Below the pieces are notes generated by a model, which made no database searches, was not told where the DNA came from, and saw only the letters and a program-made list of their open reading frames with translations. The translations under genes and the position numbers were made by a program. Source: Bacteroidaceae bacterium (GTDB taxonomy: Bacteria > Bacteroidota > Bacteroidia > Bacteroidales > Bacteroidaceae). Taken from it: DNA of 64,000 bases. Numbering within the stretch: the first letter of the stretch is position 1; each line of letters opens with the position of its first letter. Of the stretch, positions 1-8,643 are shown piece by piece. The stretch is taken from assembly GCA_024688885.1 (NCBI GenBank), contig JAILDV010000067.1, positions 62,001 through 126,000 of the forward strand, given 5' to 3'.

Positions 1-1
1 T

Positions 2-1798
2 TATGTGTTGGGCAACCCTGGCACAGCTGACCAGATGGGAGAGTGGGTGAAGAAACATCCGCTGTCACAGTATGCTGAGGTCTTGTCGGTGTTCAGACGT
101 AACTTGCTGGTGAAGGAACTTCGTGTGGATGAGGCGTTGGAAGCATTCTTTGCAGATGAGGCGAAGGGGTATTCCATCGACACGCCACTTCCTTATCCCT
201 TGACAGGACTGAGTGATGAGGCATACGCCTACCAGAATGCGATTTACCGTCTGGCAGGTGAGAAACTATATGACGAGGGACAGTTTGAACGTGCTTTGGG
301 CTATCTGGAAGCAGGTGAGAAGACACGCACTTCGCAGTATAAGCAAGGCATGTGCTATTACAATTTGGGCAAATTCGAATCAGCATACAACACGTTGGCG
401 GAGTCGGCAAGTATTGATCAGGATGAGATGGCGCAGAATGCTTGGTTGCATGCAGGTATAGCTGCTTTGCAATTGAGTCAGAAAGACAAGGCGCAGCAGG
501 CCTTCCTGAATGCCTCGAAGATGTCATCCAATGCACAATTCCGTGAACAGGCACTTTATAACTATGCTTTGACGTTGCATGAGCAGAATGCCCCCACCAC
601 GGTGACTGTGATGGAACAGTTCCTGAATGACTTCCCGACTTCGCAGTATGCCACTCCTGTGTCGCAATGCCTGACGGAGGTCTATATGAAGAAGGGCAAT
701 TATTCGAAAGCACTCAATGCCATCAACAGGGTGCAGGCACCTGATGCCACCACGCAGGCTGACAAACAGAAGGTGCTGTATAACTTGGCATTCCGTGAAT
801 TGAGCCAGAACAAGGTGCAGGACGCCCTCACTTATGCCACTCAAGCCGTTGCATTAGGCAAGCAGGATGCGGAAGCATATGCAGAATCTTACTACGTGAA
901 GGGTGATTGCAATTATAGGTTGGGCAACTATGCACAGGCTGCCAGCGACTTGAACACTGCCATCAATTTAGGTCAGCAGACACCAAGCGGAAAACTGAAA
1001 AATAGTGGTTATGCCTTGTATAGTCTTGGTTATGCACACTTCAAACAACAGCAGTACAATGCCGCCATCACGGAGTTCAGGAAAATCACCGAACTGACCA
1101 CGGCAACTAATCAAGTGAAAGCGGATGCGTTCAACCGTATAGGTGACTGCTACCTGAACATGCGCAACTATGATGAGGCAGATGCCAATTATGTGCGCGC
1201 CAAGGCAACTGACCATACAATGGGTGACTATTCCATGTTGCAACAGGCATATATCGAGGGTTTGCGTGGCAACTATGACAAGAAGGTGGATATCATCAAC
1301 CAGATGAACGCAGAATATCCGTCCTCTTCACAGGCAGCCAAGGCCTTGTATGAACAGGGACGTGCCTATGTGCTTTCAGGCAAGGAGGATGAGGCTGCAG
1401 CCGTGTTCTCTTCCATCGCAGTCCGCTATCCGGGCAGTGAGTACACGAAGAAGGCAAGAGAGGAATTGGCAAACATGGCTGCCAACATCGCCATTCAGGA
1501 CTCTATTGCGGCAGCACAGGATTCCATTGCCACAGAAGCAGCCAAGGCACCTGTGGTTGCAGCACAGAAATTGTACAACGCTGGGCAGTATCAGCAGGCA
1601 GAGCAGCAGTTGAACAAGGCGATAGACGAGGGTATTGGCAAGCCTTATTGGCTGGCACGTGCTTTCATCTTGTTGAGCGACATCTACAAGGCAGAAGGTC
1701 GTGAAGTGGAAGCGAAGCAGACCATAGAGTCGCTGAAAGCGAACTACAAGGAAGAAGATGACATACAGACGATGATACGGGAGAGGATGAAAGAATGA
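2..1798 (+). CDS. TPR protein, 5' end cut by window edge
   Basis: The open frame runs in from the left edge, so the true start is outside the window; the first in-frame start-like codon is a GTG at 5, an unlikely start. About 597 residues are visible. Nearly all are helical TPR-type repeats, recognisable from recurring Ala/Gly/Tyr spacing such as YYNLGKFESAYNTLAE and YVKGDCNYRLGNYAQAASDL. It is probably a periplasmic or outer-membrane-associated scaffold, but no catalytic motif is seen. Its stop overlaps the start of the next gene (ATGA at 1795-1798), so the two are translationally coupled. In Bacteroidota this pairing of a long TPR protein with a barrel protein is common. The exact role is unknown. 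Confidence 0.85.
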   Translation, partial: YVLGNPGTADQMGEWVKKHPLSQYAEVLSVFRRNLLVKELRVDEALEAFFADEAKGYSIDTPLPYPLTGLSDEAYAYQNAIYRLAGEKLYDEGQFERALGYLEAGEKTRTSQYKQGMCYYNLGKFESAYNTLAESASIDQDEMAQNAWLHAGIAALQLSQKDKAQQAFLNASKMSSNAQFREQALYNYALTLHEQNAPTTVTVMEQFLNDFPTSQYATPVSQCLTEVYMKKGNYSKALNAINRVQAPDATTQADKQKVLYNLAFRELSQNKVQDALTYATQAVALGKQDAEAYAESYYVKGDCNYRLGNYAQAASDLNTAINLGQQTPSGKLKNSGYALYSLGYAHFKQQQYNAAITEFRKITELTTATNQVKADAFNRIGDCYLNMRNYDEADANYVRAKATDHTMGDYSMLQQAYIEGLRGNYDKKVDIINQMNAEYPSSSQAAKALYEQGRAYVLSGKEDEAAAVFSSIAVRYPGSEYTKKAREELANMAANIAIQDSIAAAQDSIATEAAKAPVVAAQKLYNAGQYQQAEQQLNKAIDEGIGKPYWLARAFILLSDIYKAEGREVEAKQTIESLKANYKEEDDIQTMIRERMKE

Positions 1799-3528
1799 AT
1801 AATGAAAGAATAAAAGCAATGAAAGATATGAAACTGAGAATTTTCACTTTTCAAGTACACTTGAAGAAAGCGTTTCTTACTTCTTGTTCACTTCTCATTT
1901 GCCTTGCAGCAATGGCGCAGTTGGACAACACCGTGGAAGTGACCAACGAGGCAAAGCCTGTGGTGACAGACGTGAAGAAGATGCCTGTCAAGACCAAGCC
2001 TGCCGAGACACAGGTGACGCACTACACGATGCAGTATGCCGTGAACGGGCAGCCTCTCAATAACTATGTGGCTGAGCCATTGGGCGATTATGAGAGTGAA
2101 GCTGTGTGGAAGGGCAACAAGAAAGGCTATGTGCATCTGAGTGGAGGTGTTCCGAACAATCTGGACGGCATGGCAGCTTATCAGCTCGACTTGACCAAGA
2201 ATGATGCCTTGAGGGTGGACTTCTCCCTGAAGGGTTTCAATGGAAAGACGAAAGAGAATAAATATTTTGGTTTGAAAGATTGGGAAAGTCGTGATTACCG
2301 CAACCGCATAGGCTTGAGATATAACCATCGCTTTGACAATGGGGTGGATCTCTTTGTGAAGGGTGATTACGAGAACCAGCTGTTTAACTATATGACTGCC
2401 AATGCAAGCGGAACGGACAAGCAGCACAATGTCTTGGGCAGTGTGGTGGTTGGTCTTACGCCTTATCAGTTTGAGAACTTCACTTTCGATGCAACGGCAG
2501 GGGTGAAGTTCTTCAGCCAAAACCATCGCACTAACTTGCAGAAAAAGTTGGGAGAAACTTTGCTTCAATTGGATGGAACGGCATCCTACCGTATCTCAGA
2601 CGAACATGGTGTTGGGCTTGGAGTTGGGGCTTTCTATTCAGCATACGGTAATGTGGAACTGGATGGCATCACCCGTTTGCGCTTCACGCCGCATTATAAG
2701 TATAGCAGTGAACAGATGGATTTGAAGTTAGGTGTGTTTGTCAGCACGAAGGGAAATGTGGCTCCAGATGCCTCGCTCACCTACCACATCAGTCCAAAGA
2801 GCGATTTCTATGCAAAGGCACGGGGATATGAGGAGAACAATGATTTCCGTCATCTCACAGACATTCATCCTTACTTTGTATTAGATGGCCACATCAGCAC
2901 CACAAATGATGGCATCATCAAGATGCAGGATGCTTTCCACTATATTGATGCGCAGGTGGGCTATCGTTTCAAGAGTGACTACGGACTCATTGGTGACCTC
3001 AATGTGGGTTTTGACCAGTCGAAGAACCATCTGGACATCATGTGGAGAGCCAACACAAGGTATGGCGCTGAAAATCCTTGGGCAGAATTCACGAAGAACA
3101 AGAGCTTCTACCTGAATGCCGATTTTGTGTATAACTATCAGGACATCGTGAAGGTGGATGCCCGCCATCGCTTGAATATCGAGAGCAACAAGAGACCCGG
3201 TGAGGACTGGTTGGAAGGGTCGTACATCAACCCTGCATTTGAGATGAACTGGAAGGCTGACTTCAAACTGATGAAGAATCTGTATGCGGGGGTGGATTGG
3301 CGATTGGCATGTTTCAGCAACCCGAACATCAAGGTGGAGACAGGGTCTGCCTATGAGCGTCCCAACACGGTGAATCTGGGTGCCAGCATCCGCTACACAT
3401 TGCCGATTGAAATGCCACTGACAGTGTTTGTGAAGGGTGACAACTTGCTCAATCAAAACTATGATCGCTACTTTGGCTACCGTAACATTGGAACGAGTTT
3501 CTTGGGCGGTTTTGCCTTCAGTTTTTAG
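1795..3528 (+). CDS. TonB-receptor-like outer-membrane beta-barrel protein without plug
   Basis: The product is 577 aa. The N-terminus carries a signal sequence ending near LLICLAAMAQ. After about 80 residues of Pro/Lys/Val-rich linker it consists of alternating amphipathic strands and ends in Phe (FLGGFAFSF), the usual outer-membrane-protein C-terminus. The end, with VFVKGDNLLNQNYDRYFGY, matches the last strands of TonB-dependent receptors. No plug domain or TonB box is evident, so it may be a porin-like barrel working with the upstream TPR protein. ATG at 1795 overlaps the TPR stop by 4 bp. ATGs at 1819 and 1828 are alternatives that would leave a more normal signal-peptide length. The start lies inside an AATGAAAG-type octamer stretch. 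Confidence 0.8.
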   Translation: MNNERIKAMKDMKLRIFTFQVHLKKAFLTSCSLLICLAAMAQLDNTVEVTNEAKPVVTDVKKMPVKTKPAETQVTHYTMQYAVNGQPLNNYVAEPLGDYESEAVWKGNKKGYVHLSGGVPNNLDGMAAYQLDLTKNDALRVDFSLKGFNGKTKENKYFGLKDWESRDYRNRIGLRYNHRFDNGVDLFVKGDYENQLFNYMTANASGTDKQHNVLGSVVVGLTPYQFENFTFDATAGVKFFSQNHRTNLQKKLGETLLQLDGTASYRISDEHGVGLGVGAFYSAYGNVELDGITRLRFTPHYKYSSEQMDLKLGVFVSTKGNVAPDASLTYHISPKSDFYAKARGYEENNDFRHLTDIHPYFVLDGHISTTNDGIIKMQDAFHYIDAQVGYRFKSDYGLIGDLNVGFDQSKNHLDIMWRANTRYGAENPWAEFTKNKSFYLNADFVYNYQDIVKVDARHRLNIESNKRPGEDWLEGSYINPAFEMNWKADFKLMKNLYAGVDWRLACFSNPNIKVETGSAYERPNTVNLGASIRYTLPIEMPLTVFVKGDNLLNQNYDRYFGYRNIGTSFLGGFAFSF

Positions 3529-3543
3529 ATTTCAGGCAAAAAA

Positions 3544-3575
3544 TTTGGTGGAATAAAGGAAAAGCCGTACCTTTG
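3544..3575 (+). promoter_or_regulatory. Bacteroidota promoter for greA
   Basis: TTTG at 3544-3547 and TACCTTTG at 3568-3575 are separated by 20 bp, matching the -33/-7 consensus of the phylum's primary sigma factor. The predicted start near 3582 leaves a leader of about 105 nt that contains the hairpin at 3596-3630. Confidence 0.8.
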
Positions 3576-3595
3576 CAGCGGAAAAAGATTGGAAG

Positions 3596-3630
3596 GGTTC
3601 CGACATGCAGCGTGTCGGGATTCTTTTTCT
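3596..3630 (+). terminator. Hairpin plus T-tract in the greA leader
   Basis: GGTTCCGACA (3596-3605) pairs with TGTCGGGATT (3613-3622), counting G-U pairs, around a 7-nt loop. CTTTTTCTTTTC follows directly. The hairpin lies downstream of the greA promoter and upstream of its ATG, so it could attenuate greA as well as stop read-through from the upstream gene. Confidence 0.55.
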
Positions 3631-3687
3631 TTTCATTCCTTAAATAAAGAGATTCTAATAACGACTTAACCAAAACAGAATATTACT

Positions 3688-4158
3688 ATGGCTTATATGT
3701 CACAAGAGGGCTACGATAAACTTCGTGCCCAAATCAAGCAGTTGGAAGAGGTGGAACGCCCTGAGGTGATCCGCCAGATTGCGGAGGCTCGCGAAAAGGG
3801 AGACCTTTCAGAGAATGCAGAGTATGATGCAGCCAAAGAGGCGCAGGGAAAACTGGAGACAAAGATTGCCGAGTTGAAGGCAGTGCTGGCTGACACGAAG
3901 ATTCTTGACCCTTCCAAACTGACGAAGAAGGATGAGGTGCAGATTCTTTCGAAAGTGGAGCTGAAGAATGTGGAGAACGGCATGAAACTGACTTACACCA
4001 TCGTAAGTGAAGGTGAGGCAAATCTGCGTGAGAACAAGATTTCCATCAAGACTCCTATTGCACAGGGTTTGCTGGGCAAGAAGGTGGGCGATGTTGCTGA
4101 AGTCACTGTGCCACGTGGTGTGATGAAGTTCGAAATCATGAGCATCAGCTTCGGATAA
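3688..4158 (+). CDS. greA: Transcription elongation factor GreA
   Basis: The product is 156 aa, the normal length of the family. An N-terminal antiparallel coiled coil (about residues 1-75) carries the acidic tip GDLSENAEYDAAKE (residues 38-51), with Asp39 and Glu42. This tip enters the RNA polymerase secondary channel and stimulates cleavage of backtracked RNA. The C-terminal FKBP-like domain ends at VTVPRGVMKFEIMSISFG. The gene has its own promoter and a hairpin in its leader. The next gene (HIT protein) follows after 48 bp on the same strand. Confidence 0.97.
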   Translation: MAYMSQEGYDKLRAQIKQLEEVERPEVIRQIAEAREKGDLSENAEYDAAKEAQGKLETKIAELKAVLADTKILDPSKLTKKDEVQILSKVELKNVENGMKLTYTIVSEGEANLRENKISIKTPIAQGLLGKKVGDVAEVTVPRGVMKFEIMSISFG

Positions 4159-4206
4159 TACAGCACTTCATTTCTTCAAATTCTCAACTATTCAAATCTT
4201 CAAAAA

Positions 4207-4602
4207 ATGGGTATTTTTGCTAAGATTGCGGCAGGGGAGATTCCTTCCTACAAGTGTGCTGAGAACGAGGAGTTCTATGCATTCCTTGACATCAATCCTT
4301 TGGTAAAAGGTCACACTTTGGTCATTCCACGTCGTGAAGTGGATTACATCTTCGACATGGAAGATGATGAACTGGCTCGTTTCGAGGTGTTTGCCAAGAA
4401 GGTGGCAGTTGCCATCAAGAAGGCATTCCCTTGCGTGAAAGTGGGTCTGGCAGTGCTGGGTCTTGAAGTTCCTCATGCACACATTCATCTCATTCCTATG
4501 CAAAGTGAGAAGGACATGAACTTTGCCAATCCCAAACTCAGTCTTTCTGCTGAAGAGATGCAGGAGATTGCCAGCAAGATTTATCAGGAGTTCTCTAAGT
4601 AA
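4207..4602 (+). CDS. HIT family nucleotide-binding hydrolase
   Basis: The product is 131 aa. The histidine triad HAHIHLIPM lies at residues 90-98 (His90, His92, His94), with the upstream PLVKGHTLVIPRR segment that forms the nucleotide-binding core. HIT proteins hydrolyse or transfer nucleoside monophosphates, for example adenosine phosphoramidates; the exact substrate cannot be read from sequence. The first His stands where the family has HxHxH. The gene lies 48 bp after greA and 15 bp before the thioesterase gene, probably in one transcript. Confidence 0.93.
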   Translation: MGIFAKIAAGEIPSYKCAENEEFYAFLDINPLVKGHTLVIPRREVDYIFDMEDDELARFEVFAKKVAVAIKKAFPCVKVGLAVLGLEVPHAHIHLIPMQSEKDMNFANPKLSLSAEEMQEIASKIYQEFSK

Positions 4603-4617
4603 GAAGGGCACTGTCAG

Positions 4618-5046
4618 ATGTTGACACAGCAAGAATGTGATTTTCTCCACTCACGCATGCAAGGCACCATCATCGAGGCCTTGGGCATTCGTTTTGTGCC
4701 CACTGATGATGATGTAGCTGTGGCAGAGATGCCTATTTCACCTTCTACACGTCAATACTTAGGCATTCTGCATGGAGGTGCTTCGCTGACACTTGCTGAG
4801 ACCATTGCAGGTGTGGGTTCACTCCATCTGACCAACTATGACGAATCCCTTGCCGTGTGTGGCACAGAAGTCAATGCCAGTCATGTGGCGATGTCTGCCA
4901 CCGAAGGGAAAGTGTATGGCAAGGCACGTCTTGTCCATGCTGGCAAGAGCACTCATGTTTGGAATGTTGACATTGTGGGAGAGGATGGCACTGTCATCTC
5001 TGCAGAACGGGTGACCAACCGCATCATTCAGCGAAAGCAGGTGTAG
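4618..5046 (+). CDS. Hotdog-fold PaaI-like thioesterase
   Basis: The product is 142 aa, a single hotdog domain. The active-site segment is GILHGGASLTLAET (residues 49-62), with HGG and the downstream Glu61 typical of PaaI/YdiI/MenI-type acyl-CoA thioesterases. It should be cytosolic and homotetrameric like its family. In Bacteroidota similar proteins often act as DHNA-CoA thioesterases in menaquinone synthesis, but no men gene is nearby, so the substrate is open. It is the last gene of the greA-HIT-thioesterase run and is followed by a strong terminator. Confidence 0.88.
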   Translation: MLTQQECDFLHSRMQGTIIEALGIRFVPTDDDVAVAEMPISPSTRQYLGILHGGASLTLAETIAGVGSLHLTNYDESLAVCGTEVNASHVAMSATEGKVYGKARLVHAGKSTHVWNVDIVGEDGTVISAERVTNRIIQRKQV

Positions 5047-5069
5047 AGAACACGTATAAAGAAAAAAGA

Positions 5070-5106
5070 AAAAGACCTGGGAGAGCATTTCTTCCAGGTC
5101 TTTTTT
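5070..5106 (+). terminator. Rho-independent terminator after the thioesterase gene
   Basis: AAAGACCTGG pairs with CCAGGTCTTT around GAGAGCATTTCTT and runs into TTTTTT. The flanking A-tract on the left lets it also work for the opposite strand. Confidence 0.85.
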
Positions 5107-5135
5107 CGTGCCAGTAGCACGAAGTTGGTTTTTTG
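5105..5135. terminator. Second hairpin directly behind the first terminator
   Basis: TTCGTGC (5105-5111) and GCACGAA (5117-5123) form a perfect 7-bp stem with a 5-nt loop, followed by GTTGGTTTTTT. It shares its first Ts with the preceding terminator. The rest of the gap to 5305 shows only a short TTGGAA/TTCCAA palindrome and no gene. Confidence 0.5.
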
Positions 5136-5305
5136 TTAGAGAATTGGAACCTTTTCCAATCTTTTGCCTCCAGAGCCATTGCTCTTTCAGCGGAAGGTGG
5201 TGGGCTTCACAGCTTCACCTTCAATAGGTTTGGTTTAGTTAAGCATTAATTGTTTATTATAAGTAAAAGCAAAAGTTCTTTTCAGGTACATCAGAGAGTT
5301 GACTC

Positions 5306-5809
5306 TTACTGAATCTCATCCTTCGTGGCGATGCTGATGATGGAGTCGTTTGTTGCCTTTGTCTCAGCTTGGCTCACATCCTTCACGCGGATGGTTTGGC
5401 GAACATCGCTTGATTTGATGTAGGGGTCAACAGCCACCACATTGCTGTTCTCTTCAGCTTCCTGCTCTCCAATGGCATGCTCTGCTGCACGTCCGATAGT
5501 GAGTGCCATTGCCACCACTGCTGCCGCTTTGAAGAAAGGTGCCATGTGGTGTGTGGTCAGCTTGACGATGTGTGCCTTGGTCACGCTGGGCTTAGTTGCC
5601 TCAATACGTGCCATCATGCGCTCATCGAAGTCCTCACTCAGCTTTTCTGCCTGTGCCCCTGTCTCGTAGTTGAAGAGGTCGGCATACTGTGCCAGATGTC
5701 CAGGTACATCCTCTTGTGAGAAGAACGAACGAAGAATCTGCTCCTCCTGCAAGGTAGTGGTGCAGGCGAAGTAGCTTTCCAACAGTTGTTCTATGTACTT
5801 GTAGTCCAT
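5306..5809 (-). CDS. Probable membrane anti-sigma partner of the adjacent ECF sigma factor
   Basis: The product is 167 aa. The N-terminal 90 residues are helical and start with YIEQLLESYFACTTTLQEEQ, which resembles the N-terminus of many Bacteroidota proteins encoded after ECF sigma genes. One hydrophobic segment follows (about residues 90-108, MAPFFKAAAVVAMALTIG). A short polar tail of about 55 residues would lie in the periplasm. The Cys/His zinc motif of classical anti-sigma factors is not visible. The gene lies 53 bp downstream of the sigma gene on the same strand. The role is inferred from position and topology. Confidence 0.6.
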   Translation of the reverse strand: MDYKYIEQLLESYFACTTTLQEEQILRSFFSQEDVPGHLAQYADLFNYETGAQAEKLSEDFDERMMARIEATKPSVTKAHIVKLTTHHMAPFFKAAAVVAMALTIGRAAEHAIGEQEAEENSNVVAVDPYIKSSDVRQTIRVKDVSQAETKATNDSIISIATKDEIQ

Positions 5810-5862
5810 TTGAGTGATTTTTTTGTACTCTCTAATAACACGACGGATGAGAAACAGAAAAG

Positions 5863-6369
5863 TTACAAGAAAAGTGATTTTTTTTGCAAAATTTTTTCTC
5901 TCAACTCATTTCGTGCCCTGAATAGTGTTACTTTTACATCTGATTCTGAAATGCTTAACACGCTCGCAATCTCTTTATAACTTTTTCCTTCAATATCTCT
6001 CAATTGAATGATGGTGCGTTGTTTTTCGGGCAGCGCATTGATGATGTCGGTGATGAATCCAGATGTTTCCAGATGCATCAAATGACTGTCCGTACCTCCC
6101 TGTCCTTCATCAGGACGGTCATGCTCCTCATCATCAAAAGACACATGCTGATTGTCCATCTTCTCCTTCCTGTCAAGAGCAAGGTTGCGCGCCATGGTGA
6201 GGGCAAAAGCCTCCAGATTCTCCACCTTTTCCAGTTCGTTGCGCTTTTCCCACAACTTGATAAGGGTGTCTTGCACGATATCCTCCGCCTCCTCCCTGTT
6301 CATGACGATGCGTAATGCTGTTCTGAAGATGATGTTCTTCAGTGGTAGGATGTCGTGTTTGAAGTCCAT
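5863..6369 (-). CDS. ECF-type RNA polymerase sigma factor
   Basis: The product is 168 aa, the size of a two-domain ECF sigma factor. Region 2 contains EEAEDIVQDTLIKLWEKR (about residues 26-43). Region 4 contains LPEKQRTIIQLRDIEGKSY followed by the helix-turn-helix EIASVLSISESDVKVTLFRA. It would direct RNA polymerase to a specific regulon, probably held by the downstream membrane protein. It follows argB by 33 bp, so it can be transcribed from the upstream Dabb-argB promoter. No separate TAnnTTTG box is visible in the 33-bp gap. Confidence 0.93.
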   Translation of the reverse strand: MDFKHDILPLKNIIFRTALRIVMNREEAEDIVQDTLIKLWEKRNELEKVENLEAFALTMARNLALDRKEKMDNQHVSFDDEEHDRPDEGQGGTDSHLMHLETSGFITDIINALPEKQRTIIQLRDIEGKSYKEIASVLSISESDVKVTLFRARNELREKILQKKSLFL

Positions 6370-6402
6370 ATTTTTTAGTGAGGATTTAGGATTTCCTCAT
6401 TC

Positions 6403-7200
6403 CTAACTGATAATCGTTCCCTTTGTGCCGTCAATGGCATCTGCCTTGGTGATGATGACTCTTTTCACACCAGCCTTGATAGCCGCCAATGCATTCTCAA
6501 TCTTGGGAATCATGCCGCCACTTACAGTTCCGTCAGCTTTCAACTGCTCAAAACTCTCTGTTGTGATGTGAGGAATGACCGAAGCCTCATCCTCGGGGTC
6601 AGTCAGCACACCGGCATGCTCAAAGCTGTACATCAGTGTCACCTCGTAGAAAGGAGCCAGTGCCTTGGCTGTCTCGCCTGCAATGGTGTCAGCATTCGTG
6701 TTCAGGAGGTTGCCTTGCTTGTCATGTGTCAGTGGAGCCATCACAGGCACCACGCCCTCACCAATCAGTGTGGCAAGCATCTTGCTGTCACATTGGTCCA
6801 CATCGCCCACAAAACCGAAGTCCACCATCTGCTCTGTGCCATCATCCATCTTCACTTTTTTCAGAGGACGCTTGTGCGACAGCATCACATTCATGTCAGC
6901 ACCTGTCAGACCCAGAGCATTGATGCCGCAAGCTTGCAGACGTGCTACAATGTTCTTGTTCACCAAGCCACCATACACCATCGTCACCACTTTCAGCATC
7001 TCTGCATCCGTCACTCTTCGACCACCAATCATTGTGCTCTCAATGCCCAGTTCTGCAGCAATTTTCGTAGCAGACCTGCCACCTCCATGCACCAGCACTT
7101 TGGCACCTTCGATGGCACTGAAATCCCGGAGCAACTGCTGGAGGCTCTCCTCGTCCTCCACAATCTTGCCCCCCACTTTCACCACTGTCAATTTTTCCAT
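6403..7200 (-). CDS. argB: Acetylglutamate kinase
   Basis: The product is 265 aa. It is an amino-acid-kinase fold that phosphorylates N-acetyl-L-glutamate in arginine biosynthesis. In Bacteroidota the natural substrate may be N-succinylglutamate. Visible motifs are VKVGGKIV (residues 7-14), the phosphate loop VHGGGRSATK (about 37-46), GGRRVTDAEML, GLTGADMN, and the C-terminal NTNADTIAGETAKAL and GGMIPKIENALAAIKAGV. No N-terminal arginine-sensing helix is present, so feedback inhibition of the long ArgB type is not expected. Other arg genes are not in the window. An argB next to an ECF sigma gene recurs in Bacteroidales. Confidence 0.95.
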   Translation of the reverse strand: MEKLTVVKVGGKIVEDEESLQQLLRDFSAIEGAKVLVHGGGRSATKIAAELGIESTMIGGRRVTDAEMLKVVTMVYGGLVNKNIVARLQACGINALGLTGADMNVMLSHKRPLKKVKMDDGTEQMVDFGFVGDVDQCDSKMLATLIGEGVVPVMAPLTHDKQGNLLNTNADTIAGETAKALAPFYEVTLMYSFEHAGVLTDPEDEASVIPHITTESFEQLKADGTVSGGMIPKIENALAAIKAGVKRVIITKADAIDGTKGTIIS

Positions 7201-7201
7201 G

Positions 7202-7263
7202 TTTAACCCTAACCTAAATGTTCAATTCCCAACTTTCAACTTTCAATTTTCAACTCTCAAAGT
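7202..7263. repeat. Heptamer-type repeat tract between Dabb gene and argB
   Basis: After AACCCTAACCTAAATG the tract reads as 7-mers such as AACTTTC, AACTTTC, AATTTTC and AACTCTC. It fills the 49-bp gap between the two genes and runs into the last codons of the Dabb gene. Confidence 0.7.
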
Positions 7264-7555
7264 CCAAGCAGCTTCTCTGCACTGTGTAAGGGCGCACCTT
7301 CCCGTTAGCCACAGCCACATGTTCGGGGTGCTGTGCATATCCCTTCAAGGCTTCTTCCGACTCCAGTGTGCTGTCAAGCATCACATCAGCATTCGATGAA
7401 GCCAGACGTCCATCAATATGTACCTTCACGTCAAGGAGTCCGGGCACCTTGCCCACCAGTCCCTCAAGACCTTCCTTGATGCCGCGCTTCACTTCTTGCT
7501 TCTTTTCCTCCGAAAGTTCTGGATTCAAAGTCCAGAGAATAATGTGTTTAACCAT
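7250..7555 (-). CDS. Dabb (stress-responsive A/B barrel) domain protein
   Basis: The product is 101 aa, one small dimeric alpha/beta-barrel domain. Typical Dabb features are the start MVKHIILWTL, the mid-protein PGLLDVKVHIDG and the end HPEHVAVANGKVRPYT. Family members are stress-induced proteins or small-molecule-binding enzymes; no function can be assigned here. It is the first gene behind the minus-strand promoter at 7591-7621 and is followed by argB after 49 bp. The last residues (SCLDFES) are read from a heptamer repeat tract, so the C-terminus may have been changed by repeat growth. Confidence 0.85.
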   Translation of the reverse strand: MVKHIILWTLNPELSEEKKQEVKRGIKEGLEGLVGKVPGLLDVKVHIDGRLASSNADVMLDSTLESEEALKGYAQHPEHVAVANGKVRPYTVQRSCLDFES

Positions 7556-7590
7556 TGCTTTCTAATTTTAATCCTGTTTTATTTCGCCCA

Positions 7591-7621
7591 CAAAGTTACG
7601 CATAAGTGAGCACAATACAAA
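7591..7621 (-). promoter_or_regulatory. Promoter for the Dabb-argB-sigma run
   Basis: On the minus strand TTTG (7618-7621) and TAACTTTG (7591-7598) are 19 bp apart. No other consensus box is seen before the anti-sigma-like gene. Confidence 0.8.
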
Positions 7622-7677
7622 GGAAAAAACTGTTTTTTACTTTTATTGTCGAACGAAAGAAACTTTTACGCATGTGA

Positions 7678-7709
7678 TTTGGTTGATTCGTAAATTGTGT
7701 GTAACTTTG
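7678..7709 (+). promoter_or_regulatory. Promoter for the ketopantoate reductase gene
   Basis: TTTG (7678-7681) and TAACTTTG (7702-7709) have a 20-bp spacer. Transcription would start about 7716, leaving a very short leader before the ATG at 7732. Confidence 0.8.
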
Positions 7710-7731
7710 TCGCCCATACTTATTGAAAAAA

Positions 7732-8643
7732 ATGAGATACGGAGTTATTGGAACAGGTGCCATTGGTGGCTATTATGGGGCGAAGCTGGCAAGGACGGGG
7801 AAGGAAGTGCATTTCCTTTTCCATCGGGATTATGATTATGTGAAGGAGCACGGATTGCTGGTGGAATCATGTGATGGGAGTTTCCATCTGAAGGATGTGA
7901 ATGCTTATCGGAGCACACAGGATATGCCTAAGTGTGATGTGGTGCTGGTGGGATTGAAGTCGGTGAACAATCACCTGCTCCCAGAATTGTTGCCACCTTT
8001 GTTGAAAGAGGATACGTTGGTGGTGCTGATTCAGAACGGCATTGGCATTGAAGAAGATGTACAAAAAATGTTTCCAGAGGTGCAGTTGGCTGCTGGATTG
8101 GCATTTATCTGTAGTGCGAAAACAGAACCCGGAAAGGTGAATCATCAGTGCTATGGTTATATTAACATCGGCAACTATTCGTGTCAGCAGCAGGAGAAGA
8201 TTGATGAGGTGGTGGACGACTTCCGCAAGGCAGGTGTGGATGCCAATGAGGTGGAGTATTTGGAAGCCCGATGGAAGAAGGCTGTGTGGAATATGCCGTT
8301 CAATGGGATGACAGTGGCGCTGAATACGCAGACGGACATTCTCTTGCAGAATCCCAGCACTCTGCAACTCATCAAAGACCAGATGATGGAAGTGATTGAG
8401 GCAGCTCAGGCATGTGGGGTGAAAAACATTGATGAGACTTTTGCTGAAAAGATGATCTACAACACTGTCCACATGACGCCCTACTCACCCAGCATGAAAC
8501 TGGACTTTGAGTTCAAGCGCCCGATGGAAACGTATTACCTTTATACACGTCCCATCGAGGAGGCAAAGAAGGCTGGATATCAGATGAGGAAGTTGGAGAT
8601 GCTGGAACAAGAATTGAGGTTCTTGGAAGAGACACGCAGATGA
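7732..8643 (+). CDS. panE: 2-dehydropantoate 2-reductase (ketopantoate reductase)
   Basis: The product is 303 aa. The N-terminal Rossmann segment has the dinucleotide loop GVIGTGAIGGYYG (residues 4-16) for NADPH. The C-terminal helical domain holds LEARWKKAVWNMPFNGM with the conserved Lys and Asn of the family. The enzyme reduces ketopantoate to pantoate on the way to pantothenate and CoA. I prefer ATG at 7732 over the in-frame TTG at 7723, because the promoter leaves almost no leader and the ATG places the Rossmann strand at the very N-terminus. It overlaps the HAD gene by 4 bp (ATGA). Confidence 0.92.
   Translation: MRYGVIGTGAIGGYYGAKLARTGKEVHFLFHRDYDYVKEHGLLVESCDGSFHLKDVNAYRSTQDMPKCDVVLVGLKSVNNHLLPELLPPLLKEDTLVVLIQNGIGIEEDVQKMFPEVQLAAGLAFICSAKTEPGKVNHQCYGYINIGNYSCQQQEKIDEVVDDFRKAGVDANEVEYLEARWKKAVWNMPFNGMTVALNTQTDILLQNPSTLQLIKDQMMEVIEAAQACGVKNIDETFAEKMIYNTVHMTPYSPSMKLDFEFKRPMETYYLYTRPIEEAKKAGYQMRKLEMLEQELRFLEETRR

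Noticed and set aside
5107-5305. Possible small RNA in the gap after the thioesterase gene.
   Set aside because: Two hairpins are explained as terminators, and no promoter box on either strand supports a separate transcript.
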